Shown here: positions 1 through 5,798 of the stretch, in pieces
Numbering within the stretch: the first letter of the stretch is position 1
Layout: each line of letters begins with the position of its first letter
Assembly: GCA_023438325.1 (NCBI GenBank)
Contig: JAEXRB010000306.1
Coordinates: forward strand, 1-7,825
Source: Pseudomonadota bacterium
GTDB lineage: Bacteria; Pseudomonadota; Gammaproteobacteria; Xanthomonadales; Xanthomonadaceae
Direction of reading: 5' to 3'
Length of the DNA stretch: 7,825 nt
The notes under the pieces: model-generated
Seen by the model: the letters and a program-made list of their open reading frames with translations, nothing else
What the model was told of the DNA's origin: nothing
Database searches by the model: none
Translations under genes and position numbers: made by a program

Positions 1-1
1 G

Positions 2-292
2 CTTTACACACTGGTTTCGACGGTGCAGCCGCCCGAGTCGGCCTACAGCTACATCTTCGCCAGCAACGCACAGATCCTCGACCACATTCTGGTCAGCGAA
101 GCCGCGTTCGACGCCACCACCGACCTGCGTCTGGAATACGCCCACATCAATGCCGACTACCGCAGGACGGCCGATGGCAACGACACCGGGCACGCGCTGC
201 GGAGTTCCGATCACGACCCGGGCGTGGCCTATTTCCAGATCGAAGGGTTCGGTTTGCCCGATGAGATCTTCCAGGACGGCTTCGAGGACTGA
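2..292 (+). CDS. Secreted endonuclease/exonuclease/phosphatase-family protein, 3' end only (5' truncated by window)
   Basis: The reading frame is open from base 2 and ends at TGA 290-292, so only the last ~96 residues are visible. The fragment contains LDHILVS followed ~45 residues later by SSDHDPG. The SDHDP motif carries the catalytic Asp-His pair that closes the DNase I-like (EEP) fold, and the LDH motif belongs to the same active site. The intervening YAHINADYRR resembles the region before the last motif in large extracellular nucleases of the ExeM/NucH kind, so secreted DNA degradation is the best guess. A phosphodiesterase or other EEP enzyme is possible because the specificity-determining N-terminal part is missing. 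After the catalytic domain the protein ends in a short linker and DEIFQDGFED, a tail I recall on many secreted Xanthomonadales proteins and a possible sorting or surface signal. The gene is convergent with ilvN and shares its terminator. Confidence 0.8.
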   Translation, partial: LYTLVSTVQPPESAYSYIFASNAQILDHILVSEAAFDATTDLRLEYAHINADYRRTADGNDTGHALRSSDHDPGVAYFQIEGFGLPDEIFQDGFED

Positions 293-319
293 TTCGACCA
301 AGAACGGTCGCATCAGGCA

Positions 320-355
320 AAAAGAAAACCCCCGCTTCGGCGGGGGTTTTCTTTT
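320..355. terminator. Bidirectional Rho-independent terminator
   Basis: A perfect 16-bp stem (320-335 pairing with 340-355) encloses a TTCG tetraloop closed by a C-G pair, an exceptionally stable loop. The inner seven pairs are G+C (CCCCCGC/GCGGGGG). The outer part is A-rich on the left arm and T-rich on the right, so RNA from either strand ends in a U-rich tract. It lies 27 bp after the plus-strand nuclease stop and 51 bp beyond the ilvN stop on the minus strand, so it can end both transcripts. Confidence 0.95.
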
Positions 356-406
356 CCAGGAACAGGATACGGTTCCATCTGCATGGGGCGGCGGTGATGT
401 GGCTGG

Positions 407-952
407 TTACGTCGCCTGGTCACCACGCCCGATCGCCACTACGCCGGTGCGGCTCATTTCCACGAGTCCCAGCGGGATCATCAGATCCACGAAGGCATCG
501 ATCTTGACGGGCGAGCCGGTCAGTTCGAAGGTGAAGCTGGTGTGGGTGATGTCGATGACGCGGGCGCGGAAGACATCGGACAGGCGCAACATTTCCGCGC
601 GTTGTTCGCCCGTGCCTGCCACTTTCACCAGCGCCATTTCGCGCTCGACGCCGGGTTTGTCCACGGAAAGATCCACCACGCGGTGCACCGGCACCAAGCG
701 GCCGAGCTGGGCCTTGATCTGTTCGATGATCTGCGGCGTGCCGGAGGTGACGATGGTGATGCGCGAGGTGTGCTTCTGATGATCGGTTTCGCCCACGGTG
801 AGCGATTCGATGTTGTAGCCGCGACCGGAGAACAGGCCGACCACGCGCGCGAGCGCGCCGACTTCGTTGTCCACCAGTACCGACAGCGTGGCACGCACGG
901 CAGGCGGGGTAACGTCGCTGAGGAAGTAGGCGGAAGCAGGTTGGTTGCTCAT
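407..952 (-). CDS. ilvN: Acetolactate synthase (AHAS) small, regulatory subunit
   Basis: A 181-residue regulatory subunit of acetohydroxyacid synthase (IlvN/IlvH family). It activates the catalytic subunit and carries end-product (valine) feedback in branched-chain amino acid synthesis. An N-terminal ACT domain spans about residues 20-95, with the signature LSVLVDNEVGALARVVGLFS then GRGYNIESL. A C-terminal domain follows (about 98-175, with EREMALVKV and SRTGVVAIGRG). N29, G32 and N47 align with E. coli IlvH N11, G14 and N29, which form the valine site, so feedback inhibition is probably retained. About 18 residues precede the ACT domain, compared with about two in E. coli IlvH, which is within normal variation. 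The start codon is only weakly preceded by GGGA. The gene follows ilvB on the same strand with a 64-bp gap and is probably co-transcribed with it. Family assignment is very secure; the symbol ilvH would be equally acceptable. Confidence 0.97.
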   Translation of the reverse strand: MSNQPASAYFLSDVTPPAVRATLSVLVDNEVGALARVVGLFSGRGYNIESLTVGETDHQKHTSRITIVTSGTPQIIEQIKAQLGRLVPVHRVVDLSVDKPGVEREMALVKVAGTGEQRAEMLRLSDVFRARVIDITHTSFTFELTGSPVKIDAFVDLMIPLGLVEMSRTGVVAIGRGDQAT

Positions 953-1016
953 GGGGTATCCCGTGGATTTCGTGGTTTCGGGCGTGTTCGTGGGCCAGTG
1001 CGGAATGGCGTGATGC

Positions 1017-2774
1017 TCAGACCATCATCCGGCCGGCTTCGGTCACTTCGGCCTCGGCCGCATCCGGCAGGATCATCTCGAAGTGCGCCGCACCGGAAGG
1101 AATCATCGGCAGGCAGTTTTCCAGCTTGTCCACCAGGCAATCGACGATCACCGGGCCGTCGTAGGCGATCATTTCGCGGATGGCGTCATCCAGTTGCGCC
1201 GGGTTCGACACGCGGATGCCCTTGCCGCCGTAGGCTTCGGCGAGTTTGACGAAATCCGGCAGGGCCTCCGAATACGAATGTGCGTAGCGTCCGCCATGCA
1301 GCAGCTGCTGCCATTGACGCACCATGCCCATGTATTCGTTGTTGAGGATGAAAATCTTGACCGGCAGGCGGTACTGCACCGCCGTGGAGAGTTCCTGCAT
1401 CGTCATCTGCGCGCTGGCTTCGCCGGCGATGTCGATGACCAGGGCATCGGGATGCGCCACCTGCACGCCGACGGCTGCGGGAATGCCGTAACCCATCGTG
1501 CCCAGCCCGCCGGAGGTCATCCAGTGGTTGGGTTCATCGAAGTGGAAATGCTGCGCGGCCCACATCTGGTGCTGGCCGACTTCGGTGGTGATGTAGGTCT
1601 TGCGATCGCGGGTGAGCGCGTACAGGCGCTCGATGGCGTATTGCGGCTTGATGGTGTCGTCCGATTGCGCGTAAGCCAGCGAACGGCGTGCGCGCCAGGT
1701 GTCGATCTGCGACCACCACGCCTGGCGTGCGGTGGCATCGATTTCGTTCACGCGCGGTGCGATGGCGGCGAGCAGGGCTTCCAGCACGCTGGCGCAGTCG
1801 CCCACGATGGGAACATCCACGCGCACCACTTTGTTGATCGAGGATGGGTCGATGTCCACGTGGATCTTGCGCGAGCCGGGCGAAAACGCATCCAGCCGGC
1901 CGGTGCAGCGGTCGTCGAAACGCGCGCCCAGGTTGATCATCACATCGCACTGGTTCATCACCAGGTTGGCCTGATAGGTGCCGTGCATGCCGAGCATGCC
2001 GAGCCACTGCGGATCGCTGGCGGGGAAGGCGCCCAGGCCCATCAAGGTGGAAGTGACGGGAAAGCCGGTCAGCTTCGCCAGTTCGCGCAACAGTTGCGAG
2101 GCGCGCGGGCCGGCATTGATGATGCCGCCACCGGTGTAGAACACCGGGCGCTTGGCCGAAAGGATCAGCTCCGCCGCTTGTGCGATGCGGGCCGGATCGC
2201 CTTCGGTCTGTGGTTGATAGGTGGGATGCACCAGTTCGGTTTTCGGGCCGACATAGTGGCCGCGCTTGAATTGCACGTCTTTCGGAATATCCACCACCAC
2301 CGGGCCGGGGCGGCCGCTGGTGGCGATGTGGAACGCGTCATGCAGCACGCGGGCCAGTTCGTTGACGTCGCGCACGAGGAAGTTGTGCTTGGTGCAGGCG
2401 CGCGTCACGCCCACGGTGTCGCATTCCTGAAAGGCATCGGTGCCGATCAGGTGGGTCGGCACTTGTCCGGTGATGCAGACCAGCGGAATCGAATCCATCA
2501 TCGCGTCGGCCAAGCCGGTGACGGCGTTGGTGGCGCCGGGGCCGGAGGTCACCAGCAACACGCCGGCCTTGCCGGTGGATCGCGCATAACCTTCGGCGGC
2601 GTGCGCCGCGCCCTGTTCGTGGCGGACGAGGATGTGTTCCACCACGTCCTGCTGGAAAATCGCATCGTAGATCGGCAGTACCGCGCCACCGGGGTAGCCG
2701 AAGATGTGCCTGACGCCTTGATCCTGAAGTGCGCGGACAACGATTTCGGCGCCGGTAGGTTGCTGGTCTGACAT
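1017..2774 (-). CDS. ilvB: Acetolactate synthase (AHAS) large, catalytic subunit
   Basis: A 585-residue thiamine diphosphate (ThDP)- and FAD-dependent enzyme. It condenses two pyruvates to 2-acetolactate (valine/leucine branch) or pyruvate with 2-oxobutyrate to acetohydroxybutyrate (isoleucine branch). The full family length is present: N-terminal pyrimidine-binding domain with FGYPGGAVLPIYDA and RHEQGAAHAAEGYAR (catalytic Glu53), a central FAD-associated domain from roughly residue 195 to 345 with TGGGI and GARFDDR, and the C-terminal pyrophosphate domain with IAGEASAQMTMQEL and ILNNEYMGMVRQWQQ. The ThDP/Mg motif reads G451-E452-A453 followed by N478-N479, with Glu where the canonical GDG motif has Asp. 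This is the biosynthetic, not the catabolic (AlsS), type. No good Shine-Dalgarno sequence precedes the ATG. ilvN follows downstream; neither ilvC nor leuA is next to the pair here. The names ilvG or ilvI would also be used for it. Confidence 0.97.
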   Translation of the reverse strand: MSDQQPTGAEIVVRALQDQGVRHIFGYPGGAVLPIYDAIFQQDVVEHILVRHEQGAAHAAEGYARSTGKAGVLLVTSGPGATNAVTGLADAMMDSIPLVCITGQVPTHLIGTDAFQECDTVGVTRACTKHNFLVRDVNELARVLHDAFHIATSGRPGPVVVDIPKDVQFKRGHYVGPKTELVHPTYQPQTEGDPARIAQAAELILSAKRPVFYTGGGIINAGPRASQLLRELAKLTGFPVTSTLMGLGAFPASDPQWLGMLGMHGTYQANLVMNQCDVMINLGARFDDRCTGRLDAFSPGSRKIHVDIDPSSINKVVRVDVPIVGDCASVLEALLAAIAPRVNEIDATARQAWWSQIDTWRARRSLAYAQSDDTIKPQYAIERLYALTRDRKTYITTEVGQHQMWAAQHFHFDEPNHWMTSGGLGTMGYGIPAAVGVQVAHPDALVIDIAGEASAQMTMQELSTAVQYRLPVKIFILNNEYMGMVRQWQQLLHGGRYAHSYSEALPDFVKLAEAYGGKGIRVSNPAQLDDAIREMIAYDGPVIVDCLVDKLENCLPMIPSGAAHFEMILPDAAEAEVTEAGRMMV

Positions 2775-2804
2775 CGGGGAAGCTGCCTGAGAGACGAAAG
2801 GGAA

Positions 2805-2827
2805 CGTCGCGGCGCTCGGCCGCGACG
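2805..2827 (-). promoter_or_regulatory. Leader hairpin upstream of ilvB
   Basis: A perfect 9-bp G+C-rich inverted repeat (CGTCGCGGC at 2805-2813 and GCCGCGACG at 2819-2827) has a 5-nt loop. It lies 30 bp upstream of the ilvB start, close to the predicted 5' end of the mRNA. There is no U-run after it and no Ile/Val/Leu-rich leader peptide, so it does not look like a classical branched-chain attenuator. Transcript stabilisation or protein binding is possible. Confidence 0.4.
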
Positions 2828-2839
2828 GCGTTGCGCCCG

Positions 2840-2867
2840 ATCATACACTTTTGCGGCAGTGCGTCAC
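2840..2867 (-). promoter_or_regulatory. Candidate sigma70-type promoter of ilvBN
   Basis: On the minus strand a -10 hexamer TATGAT (one mismatch to TATAAT, positions 2840-2845) lies 16 bp from a -35 hexamer GTGACG (2862-2867, four of six consensus bases). It is in the only non-coding stretch upstream of ilvB and would give a leader of about 60 nt. This is pattern matching only. Confidence 0.4.
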
Positions 2868-2940
2868 GCCTGGTTCCTAGTCCATGCGCGGGATGTGTGC
2901 CGGGATTTGCGCACAGCAGCAGAAATCGGCGTCACGCCTG
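2861..2940. repeat. Two direct copies of a 12-bp operator-like motif
   Basis: GCGTCACGCCTG occurs exactly at 2861-2872 and again at 2929-2940. The core GCGTCACGC is an odd dyad (GCGT-C-ACGC), as expected for a dimeric regulator's half-site or small operator. The first copy covers the predicted -35 of ilvB. The second copy pairs with TGACGC at 2942-2947 to form a 6-bp hairpin just past the lipoprotein stop, too weak and without a U-tract to be a convincing terminator. Confidence 0.4.
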
Positions 2941-2948
2941 ATGACGCA

Positions 2949-3491
2949 TCATTCGATGCTGACCCGGCCCCGGCCATCCACCTGCTCGAAGACGAAGCGA
3001 TACACCAGACTCACCGGCTGGGGAATTTCCTGAGTGCCGGCGAAGCCGCAGCCCATACCTGGCGTGCTGCCCTCGGGGAATACGCAGCGGAAAGCCGGCT
3101 CGAAGCGCCATTGCATCGTCGCGTGGGCGGCTGCATCGAAGAACGCACTTTCCACGTCCATGCCCGAGGCGCAATCGGGGCCTTCGTCCACCGGCGCGGC
3201 GTCGAACACGTCGCCGTGTTCGTCGATGGAAAGCCGGACGCAGACGGTTTGCGGTGGCAGCCGCCGCGCGAGCTGGGCCTCGGGATAGCCCGGGGGCGCG
3301 TTGCCGGCAGCAGGCAGAGGTGGCTGGAAACTTTCGTTCTCGGCCAGGCTGAGGCGCGTGGCGGGCACCACGGCCGAGTTCACTTCGGAAAACCCCACCT
3401 GACCGTTGCGCGAGTCATCAACTGGTGTTCGCGTGGGCGACGAGCACGCGGCGATACCCAACATCAGCGGCACTGCAGTCCATGGCTTCAT
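2949..3491 (-). CDS. Outer-membrane lipoprotein with TonB C-terminal-like domain
   Basis: A 180-residue protein with a lipoprotein signal peptide: short basic n-region (MKPW), hydrophobic core, lipobox IAAC with Cys16. Serine at +2 argues for outer-membrane sorting rather than inner-membrane retention. After a proline-containing linker (about 20-65) comes a region resembling the TonB C-terminal domain: PPGYPEAQ (66-73), VRLSIDEHGDV (85-95) and a DAAAHATMQWRFEPA helix-strand end (119-133). Most energy-transducing TonB proteins are anchored in the inner membrane by an N-terminal helix, so this is a TonB-like domain in a different setting and need not transduce energy. Four further cysteines (84, 107, 136, 148) could form disulfides. 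The start overlaps the transporter stop as ATGA, and AAGGA lies 9 nt upstream, so translation is coupled. Exact function unknown. Confidence 0.75.
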   Translation of the reverse strand: MKPWTAVPLMLGIAACSSPTRTPVDDSRNGQVGFSEVNSAVVPATRLSLAENESFQPPLPAAGNAPPGYPEAQLARRLPPQTVCVRLSIDEHGDVFDAAPVDEGPDCASGMDVESAFFDAAAHATMQWRFEPAFRCVFPEGSTPGMGCGFAGTQEIPQPVSLVYRFVFEQVDGRGRVSIE

Positions 3492-4789
3492 GCGAGGGTT
3501 TCCTTTTCCTGAGAGGTGTTGACGGAATCATCTTCGATGCCGACGCTGCCCGGCGGCGCGTTGTAGGTGGCCGTATCGAGCAACCCTTCTTCGCGTGCCA
3601 CGAGGACAGGCACCAGCATCTGGCCGGTGACGTTGGTCATGGTGCGCATCATGTCCAGGATGCGATCGATGGCGACGAGATAGCCCAATCCTTCCAGTGG
3701 CAGGCCGGCGGCGCCCAGTACCACCGTGGCCATCACGATGGCCGTGCCGGGCACGCCCGCAGTGCCGAAGCTGCCGAGCACCGAGGCCAGCAGGATGGCG
3801 AAATACTGCGCGGCAGAAAGCTCGATGCCGTAGTACTGCGCAATGAACACCGAGGCGATGGCCGGATAGATGGCGCCGCAGCCATCCATCTTGATGCTGG
3901 CGCCGAGCGGCACCGCGAACGCGGCGTAATCGCGGTTCACGCCAAGGTTTTGCGTGACGCAGCGCAACGCCACCGGCATCGAGGCAAAACTCGATGAGCT
4001 GACGAAGGCCACTTGCATGCCGGCCGCCGCGCCCTTGAAGAATCGCCAGGGGTTCAGGCCGTGCAGTGCCAGCAAACCGCCGTAGGTGAGCACGATGTGC
4101 GCGGCGCAGGCCACGTACAGGGCGATCACGAAGTTGCCGAGCGGCAGGAGTTTTTCGAACCCGTACGTGCCCACCAGCGCGGCGATCAGGCCGAAGGTGC
4201 CGAGTGGCGTCATCTCCAGCACCCAGCGGGTGATCTGCATCATCGCGGCGCTGGCTTCGCTGGCGAGCGCACGCAGCTTTTCCGCCTTCGGGCCCAGCTT
4301 GACCAGCGCCGCGCCGATCAGGGCGGCGAAGAACAGCACTTGCAGGATTCGACCTTCGGCGAGTGCGCCAAAGGGATTGGCCGGCACGATATCCAGCAGC
4401 ACTTGCACCGGGCCTGGAACCTGGCGCGGAACATAGTTTTCCGCCGCCACCAATCCTTCCACGCCACGGCCAGGTTGCAGTAGCCAGGCCATTCCCAATC
4501 CCACGCCCACGGCACAAATGGCGGTGAGCGCGAACCAGAGAAACGTCTTGCCGCCCAGCGCGGCGATGCTGCGCTGCCCATGCAGCCGGCCCACGGCATC
4601 GATCACGGCAAAGAACACCAGAGGCACGGCGATCATCCGGATCAGCGTGATGTAGAGCGTGCCCAGCGGCTGGAACCAGGTTCCGGCCGGCTCGCCCACC
4701 AGCCAGCCCACCAGAGCACCGAGCACGAACGCGCCCATGACGCGCTGCCAGAACGGAATCCGGAACCACCACGCGACCGATGCGCCCAC
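3488..4789 (-). CDS. Dicarboxylate/amino acid:cation symporter (SLC1/DAACS family), non-canonical ion sites
   Basis: A multi-pass inner-membrane elevator transporter, 433 residues from the chosen GTG, near the usual size (GltPh about 420). Family landmarks, numbered from that GTG: TM1 from about residue 10, hairpin 1 SSSSFASMPV (264-273), TM7 GASIKMDGCG (296-305), hairpin 2 GSFGTAGVPGTA (339-350), TM8 AIDRILDMMRTMTNVTGQ (373-390). D375, D379, R382, T383 and N386 match GltPh D390, D394, R397, T398 and N401, so an acidic amino acid or dicarboxylate is the likely substrate. K300, C304 and Q390 replace GltPh N310, T314 and D405. The frame is open upstream to 5113 with an ATG at 4903, but the extra N-terminus is not transporter-like. 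The GTG at 4789 has GGAAAG 5 nt before it and a normal short N-terminus, so I prefer it. The lipoprotein gene follows by a 4-bp overlap. Confidence 0.88.
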   Translation of the reverse strand: MGASVAWWFRIPFWQRVMGAFVLGALVGWLVGEPAGTWFQPLGTLYITLIRMIAVPLVFFAVIDAVGRLHGQRSIAALGGKTFLWFALTAICAVGVGLGMAWLLQPGRGVEGLVAAENYVPRQVPGPVQVLLDIVPANPFGALAEGRILQVLFFAALIGAALVKLGPKAEKLRALASEASAAMMQITRWVLEMTPLGTFGLIAALVGTYGFEKLLPLGNFVIALYVACAAHIVLTYGGLLALHGLNPWRFFKGAAAGMQVAFVSSSSFASMPVALRCVTQNLGVNRDYAAFAVPLGASIKMDGCGAIYPAIASVFIAQYYGIELSAAQYFAILLASVLGSFGTAGVPGTAIVMATVVLGAAGLPLEGLGYLVAIDRILDMMRTMTNVTGQMLVPVLVAREEGLLDTATYNAPPGSVGIEDDSVNTSQEKETLA

Positions 4790-4794
4790 GACTT

Positions 4795-4800
4795 CTTTCC
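4795..4800 (-). promoter_or_regulatory. Ribosome binding site deciding the transporter start
   Basis: On the minus strand GGAAAG lies 5 nt before GTG 4787-4789. Neither the ATG at 4903 nor the upstream frame has a better site, and the GTG gives the family-typical N-terminus. Moderate support only, since GGAAAG is not a full match to AGGAGG. Confidence 0.4.
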
Positions 4801-4930
4801 GCGAAATGAAGAGGCTCAACGATACCCCATCGCGAGGACGCCAACGCGCGAGGGTCGGTACCGGCGTCGCTGCGATGTGAGCGCCAGTCAGGGGGGAGCG
4901 CATCGGGTTCTTCAATCCGGGAAGGACGTG

Positions 4931-4962
4931 ATGATCCTCCCCGATTCGGTTCTGCGCGTAAG
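4931..4962 (+). promoter_or_regulatory. Bipartite upstream element, copy A
   Basis: ATGATCCT (4931-4938), 14 nt, then TGCGCGTAAG (4953-4962). The same two blocks with the same 14-nt spacer occur at 5837-5868 before the next plus-strand gene. Read as a promoter, GATCCT and GCGTAA would be -35 and -10 boxes 17 bp apart. The -10 block contains CGTA, as in many ECF-sigma promoters, and the transcription start would fall at about 4968, at the foot of the inverted repeat. A regulator site is the alternative. A translated reading (both start ATG-ATC-CT in frame) is less likely, because the identity also holds at third codon positions. Confidence 0.5.
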
Positions 4963-4968
4963 TAAGCA

Positions 4969-5007
4969 GTGCCCCGGTTTTTTCCGCATGCGGGATGACC
5001 GGGGCAC
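4969..5007. repeat. Inverted repeat with nested palindrome
   Basis: GTGCCCCGGT (4969-4978) and ACCGGGGCAC (4998-5007) are exact reverse complements separated by 19 nt. The spacer holds CCGCATGCGG (4984-4993), itself a perfect palindrome. There is no U-tract after the plus-strand stem, so it is not a normal terminator. It starts 7 nt after the presumed -10 block of copy A and ends 30 nt before AGGGAG, which suits a 5'-terminal mRNA stem-loop or a DNA operator. Confidence 0.6.
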
Positions 5008-5147
5008 ATACATGAAGCAGATCACGCAGCAAAAAACAGGGAGCGCCAATGAACAAATCGTGTGGAAAGAAACATCCTGCATTCGTGCCCGAGTGCCGGG
5101 CCACGGGCAGCATCGAGCGTGAATCAGGTCATCCGGGAAATGCGGTG

Positions 5148-5798
5148 ATGATTCGGCCACGCCGGTCTTCATCGCTCGCCCCGATGTGCCTGGCACTGCT
5201 CGCAGCAATCGGCTTGGGTGCCCATGGCACCCAGGCACGTGCGAGCGGAGGCGGAGAGTTGTGCTCGCCCGGCACGCAGGGAAATCTGGAAGTTGAGTTC
5301 ATCAACAACGCCAGCCAGCCCGTCAGCTTCCATTGGATGCAGTTTGACTGCACGGAGGGCGGTGGTCCGGTGTTGGCGCCCGGACAACGGGAGAAGGGCA
5401 TCACCCATCCCGGCCACATCTTTCGGGTGCGTGGTGCGGGCGAGCAGGCCCTGCGCCATTTCGTCGCATCGGAGGACAACCTCGCCTTCGTGGTGGACGA
5501 TGCCCTGATCGCCCACGTGGCCGAGCAGGGCGAGCCCTACACCGAAGGCAGCTGCTCGCCCAGAACCCAAGGCCGTTTCAAGGTCGAGTTCGTCAACCTG
5601 CTCAACGAGCCGATCTCGATGCAATGGATCGGTTTCGACTGCCAGGTCAATGTGCTCCGCAAGATTCCCGCCAAGGGTCGAACCGAGGAAACCACCTTTC
5701 CTGGCCACGTGTTCCGGTTCGTCGATTCGACCGGGCGCCAGCTGCGGTCGGTCGACGTGGCCACCGATGAGTTGGTCTACCTCATCTCCGAGCACTGA
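5148..5798 (+). CDS. Secreted protein with two tandem pVHL beta-domain-like repeats
   Basis: A 216-residue protein. Residues 1-32 form a signal peptide: basic MIRPRR, hydrophobic LAPMCLALLAAIGLG, likely cleavage after TQARA. Two homologous repeats follow, about 39-125 and 136-216. Each opens CSPxTQG, continues VEFxN...(V/I)SxxWxxFDC, then a PxxG turn and (T/F)xPGH(I/V)FR(V/F). The pattern F-N, W-x-x-F-D, P-G, G-H matches the pVHL beta domain. His90 and His187 align with human His115, while human Trp117 is Phe and Tyr98 is absent, so binding of hydroxyproline should not be assumed. Cys39/Cys68 and Cys136/Cys165 have identical spacing and probably form one disulfide per domain. The same frame is open to ATG 5049, which has a strong AGGGAG 5 nt upstream; I prefer 5148 because it gives a compact signal peptide and has GGGA 9 nt before it. 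The cellular role is unknown. Confidence 0.75.
   Translation: MIRPRRSSSLAPMCLALLAAIGLGAHGTQARASGGGELCSPGTQGNLEVEFINNASQPVSFHWMQFDCTEGGGPVLAPGQREKGITHPGHIFRVRGAGEQALRHFVASEDNLAFVVDDALIAHVAEQGEPYTEGSCSPRTQGRFKVEFVNLLNEPISMQWIGFDCQVNVLRKIPAKGRTEETTFPGHVFRFVDSTGRQLRSVDVATDELVYLISEH

Larger units (their letters stand above)
4790..5147. other. Divergent intergenic region
   Basis: Non-coding stretch between the minus-strand transporter and the plus-strand pVHL-like gene. On the plus side it holds the bipartite element at 4931-4962, an inverted repeat at 4969-5007 and a strong Shine-Dalgarno AGGGAG at 5038-5043. On the minus side a weak candidate promoter (TTGCTG, 16 bp, TATGTG) can be read within about 5004-5031, and GGAAAG (4795-4800) sits in front of the transporter GTG. 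Open frames on both strands cross it but have no conserved content that I recognise. Confidence 0.55.

Noticed and set aside
1666..1675. Third copy of TGCGCGTAAG
   Set aside because: It lies inside ilvB coding sequence and has no ATGATCCT 22 bp before it, so it is not a third bipartite element.
1083..2771. Long plus-strand open frame (562 codons) opposite ilvB
   Set aside because: It is the antisense shadow of a well-conserved gene in GC-rich DNA; its His/Ala/Gly-rich translation matches no family I know.
2775..2860. Leader-peptide attenuator for ilvB
   Set aside because: No short ORF rich in Ile, Val or Leu and no terminator-type hairpin with a U-tract.
2929..2947. Terminator after the lipoprotein gene
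   Set aside because: The 6-bp stem GCGTCA/TGACGC lacks a U-tract on the minus strand, so it is too weak to call.
4790..5113. N-terminal extension of the transporter to the ATG at 5113 or 4903
   Set aside because: The residues are not transporter-like and the frame crosses the inverted repeat and regulatory region; the GTG at 4789 gives a family-typical protein.
4931..5122. Small plus-strand ORF starting at the ATG of copy A, with AAGGA just upstream
   Set aside because: The peptide resembles nothing I know, overlaps the hairpin and the next gene's start, and the counterpart at copy B diverges right after the shared block.
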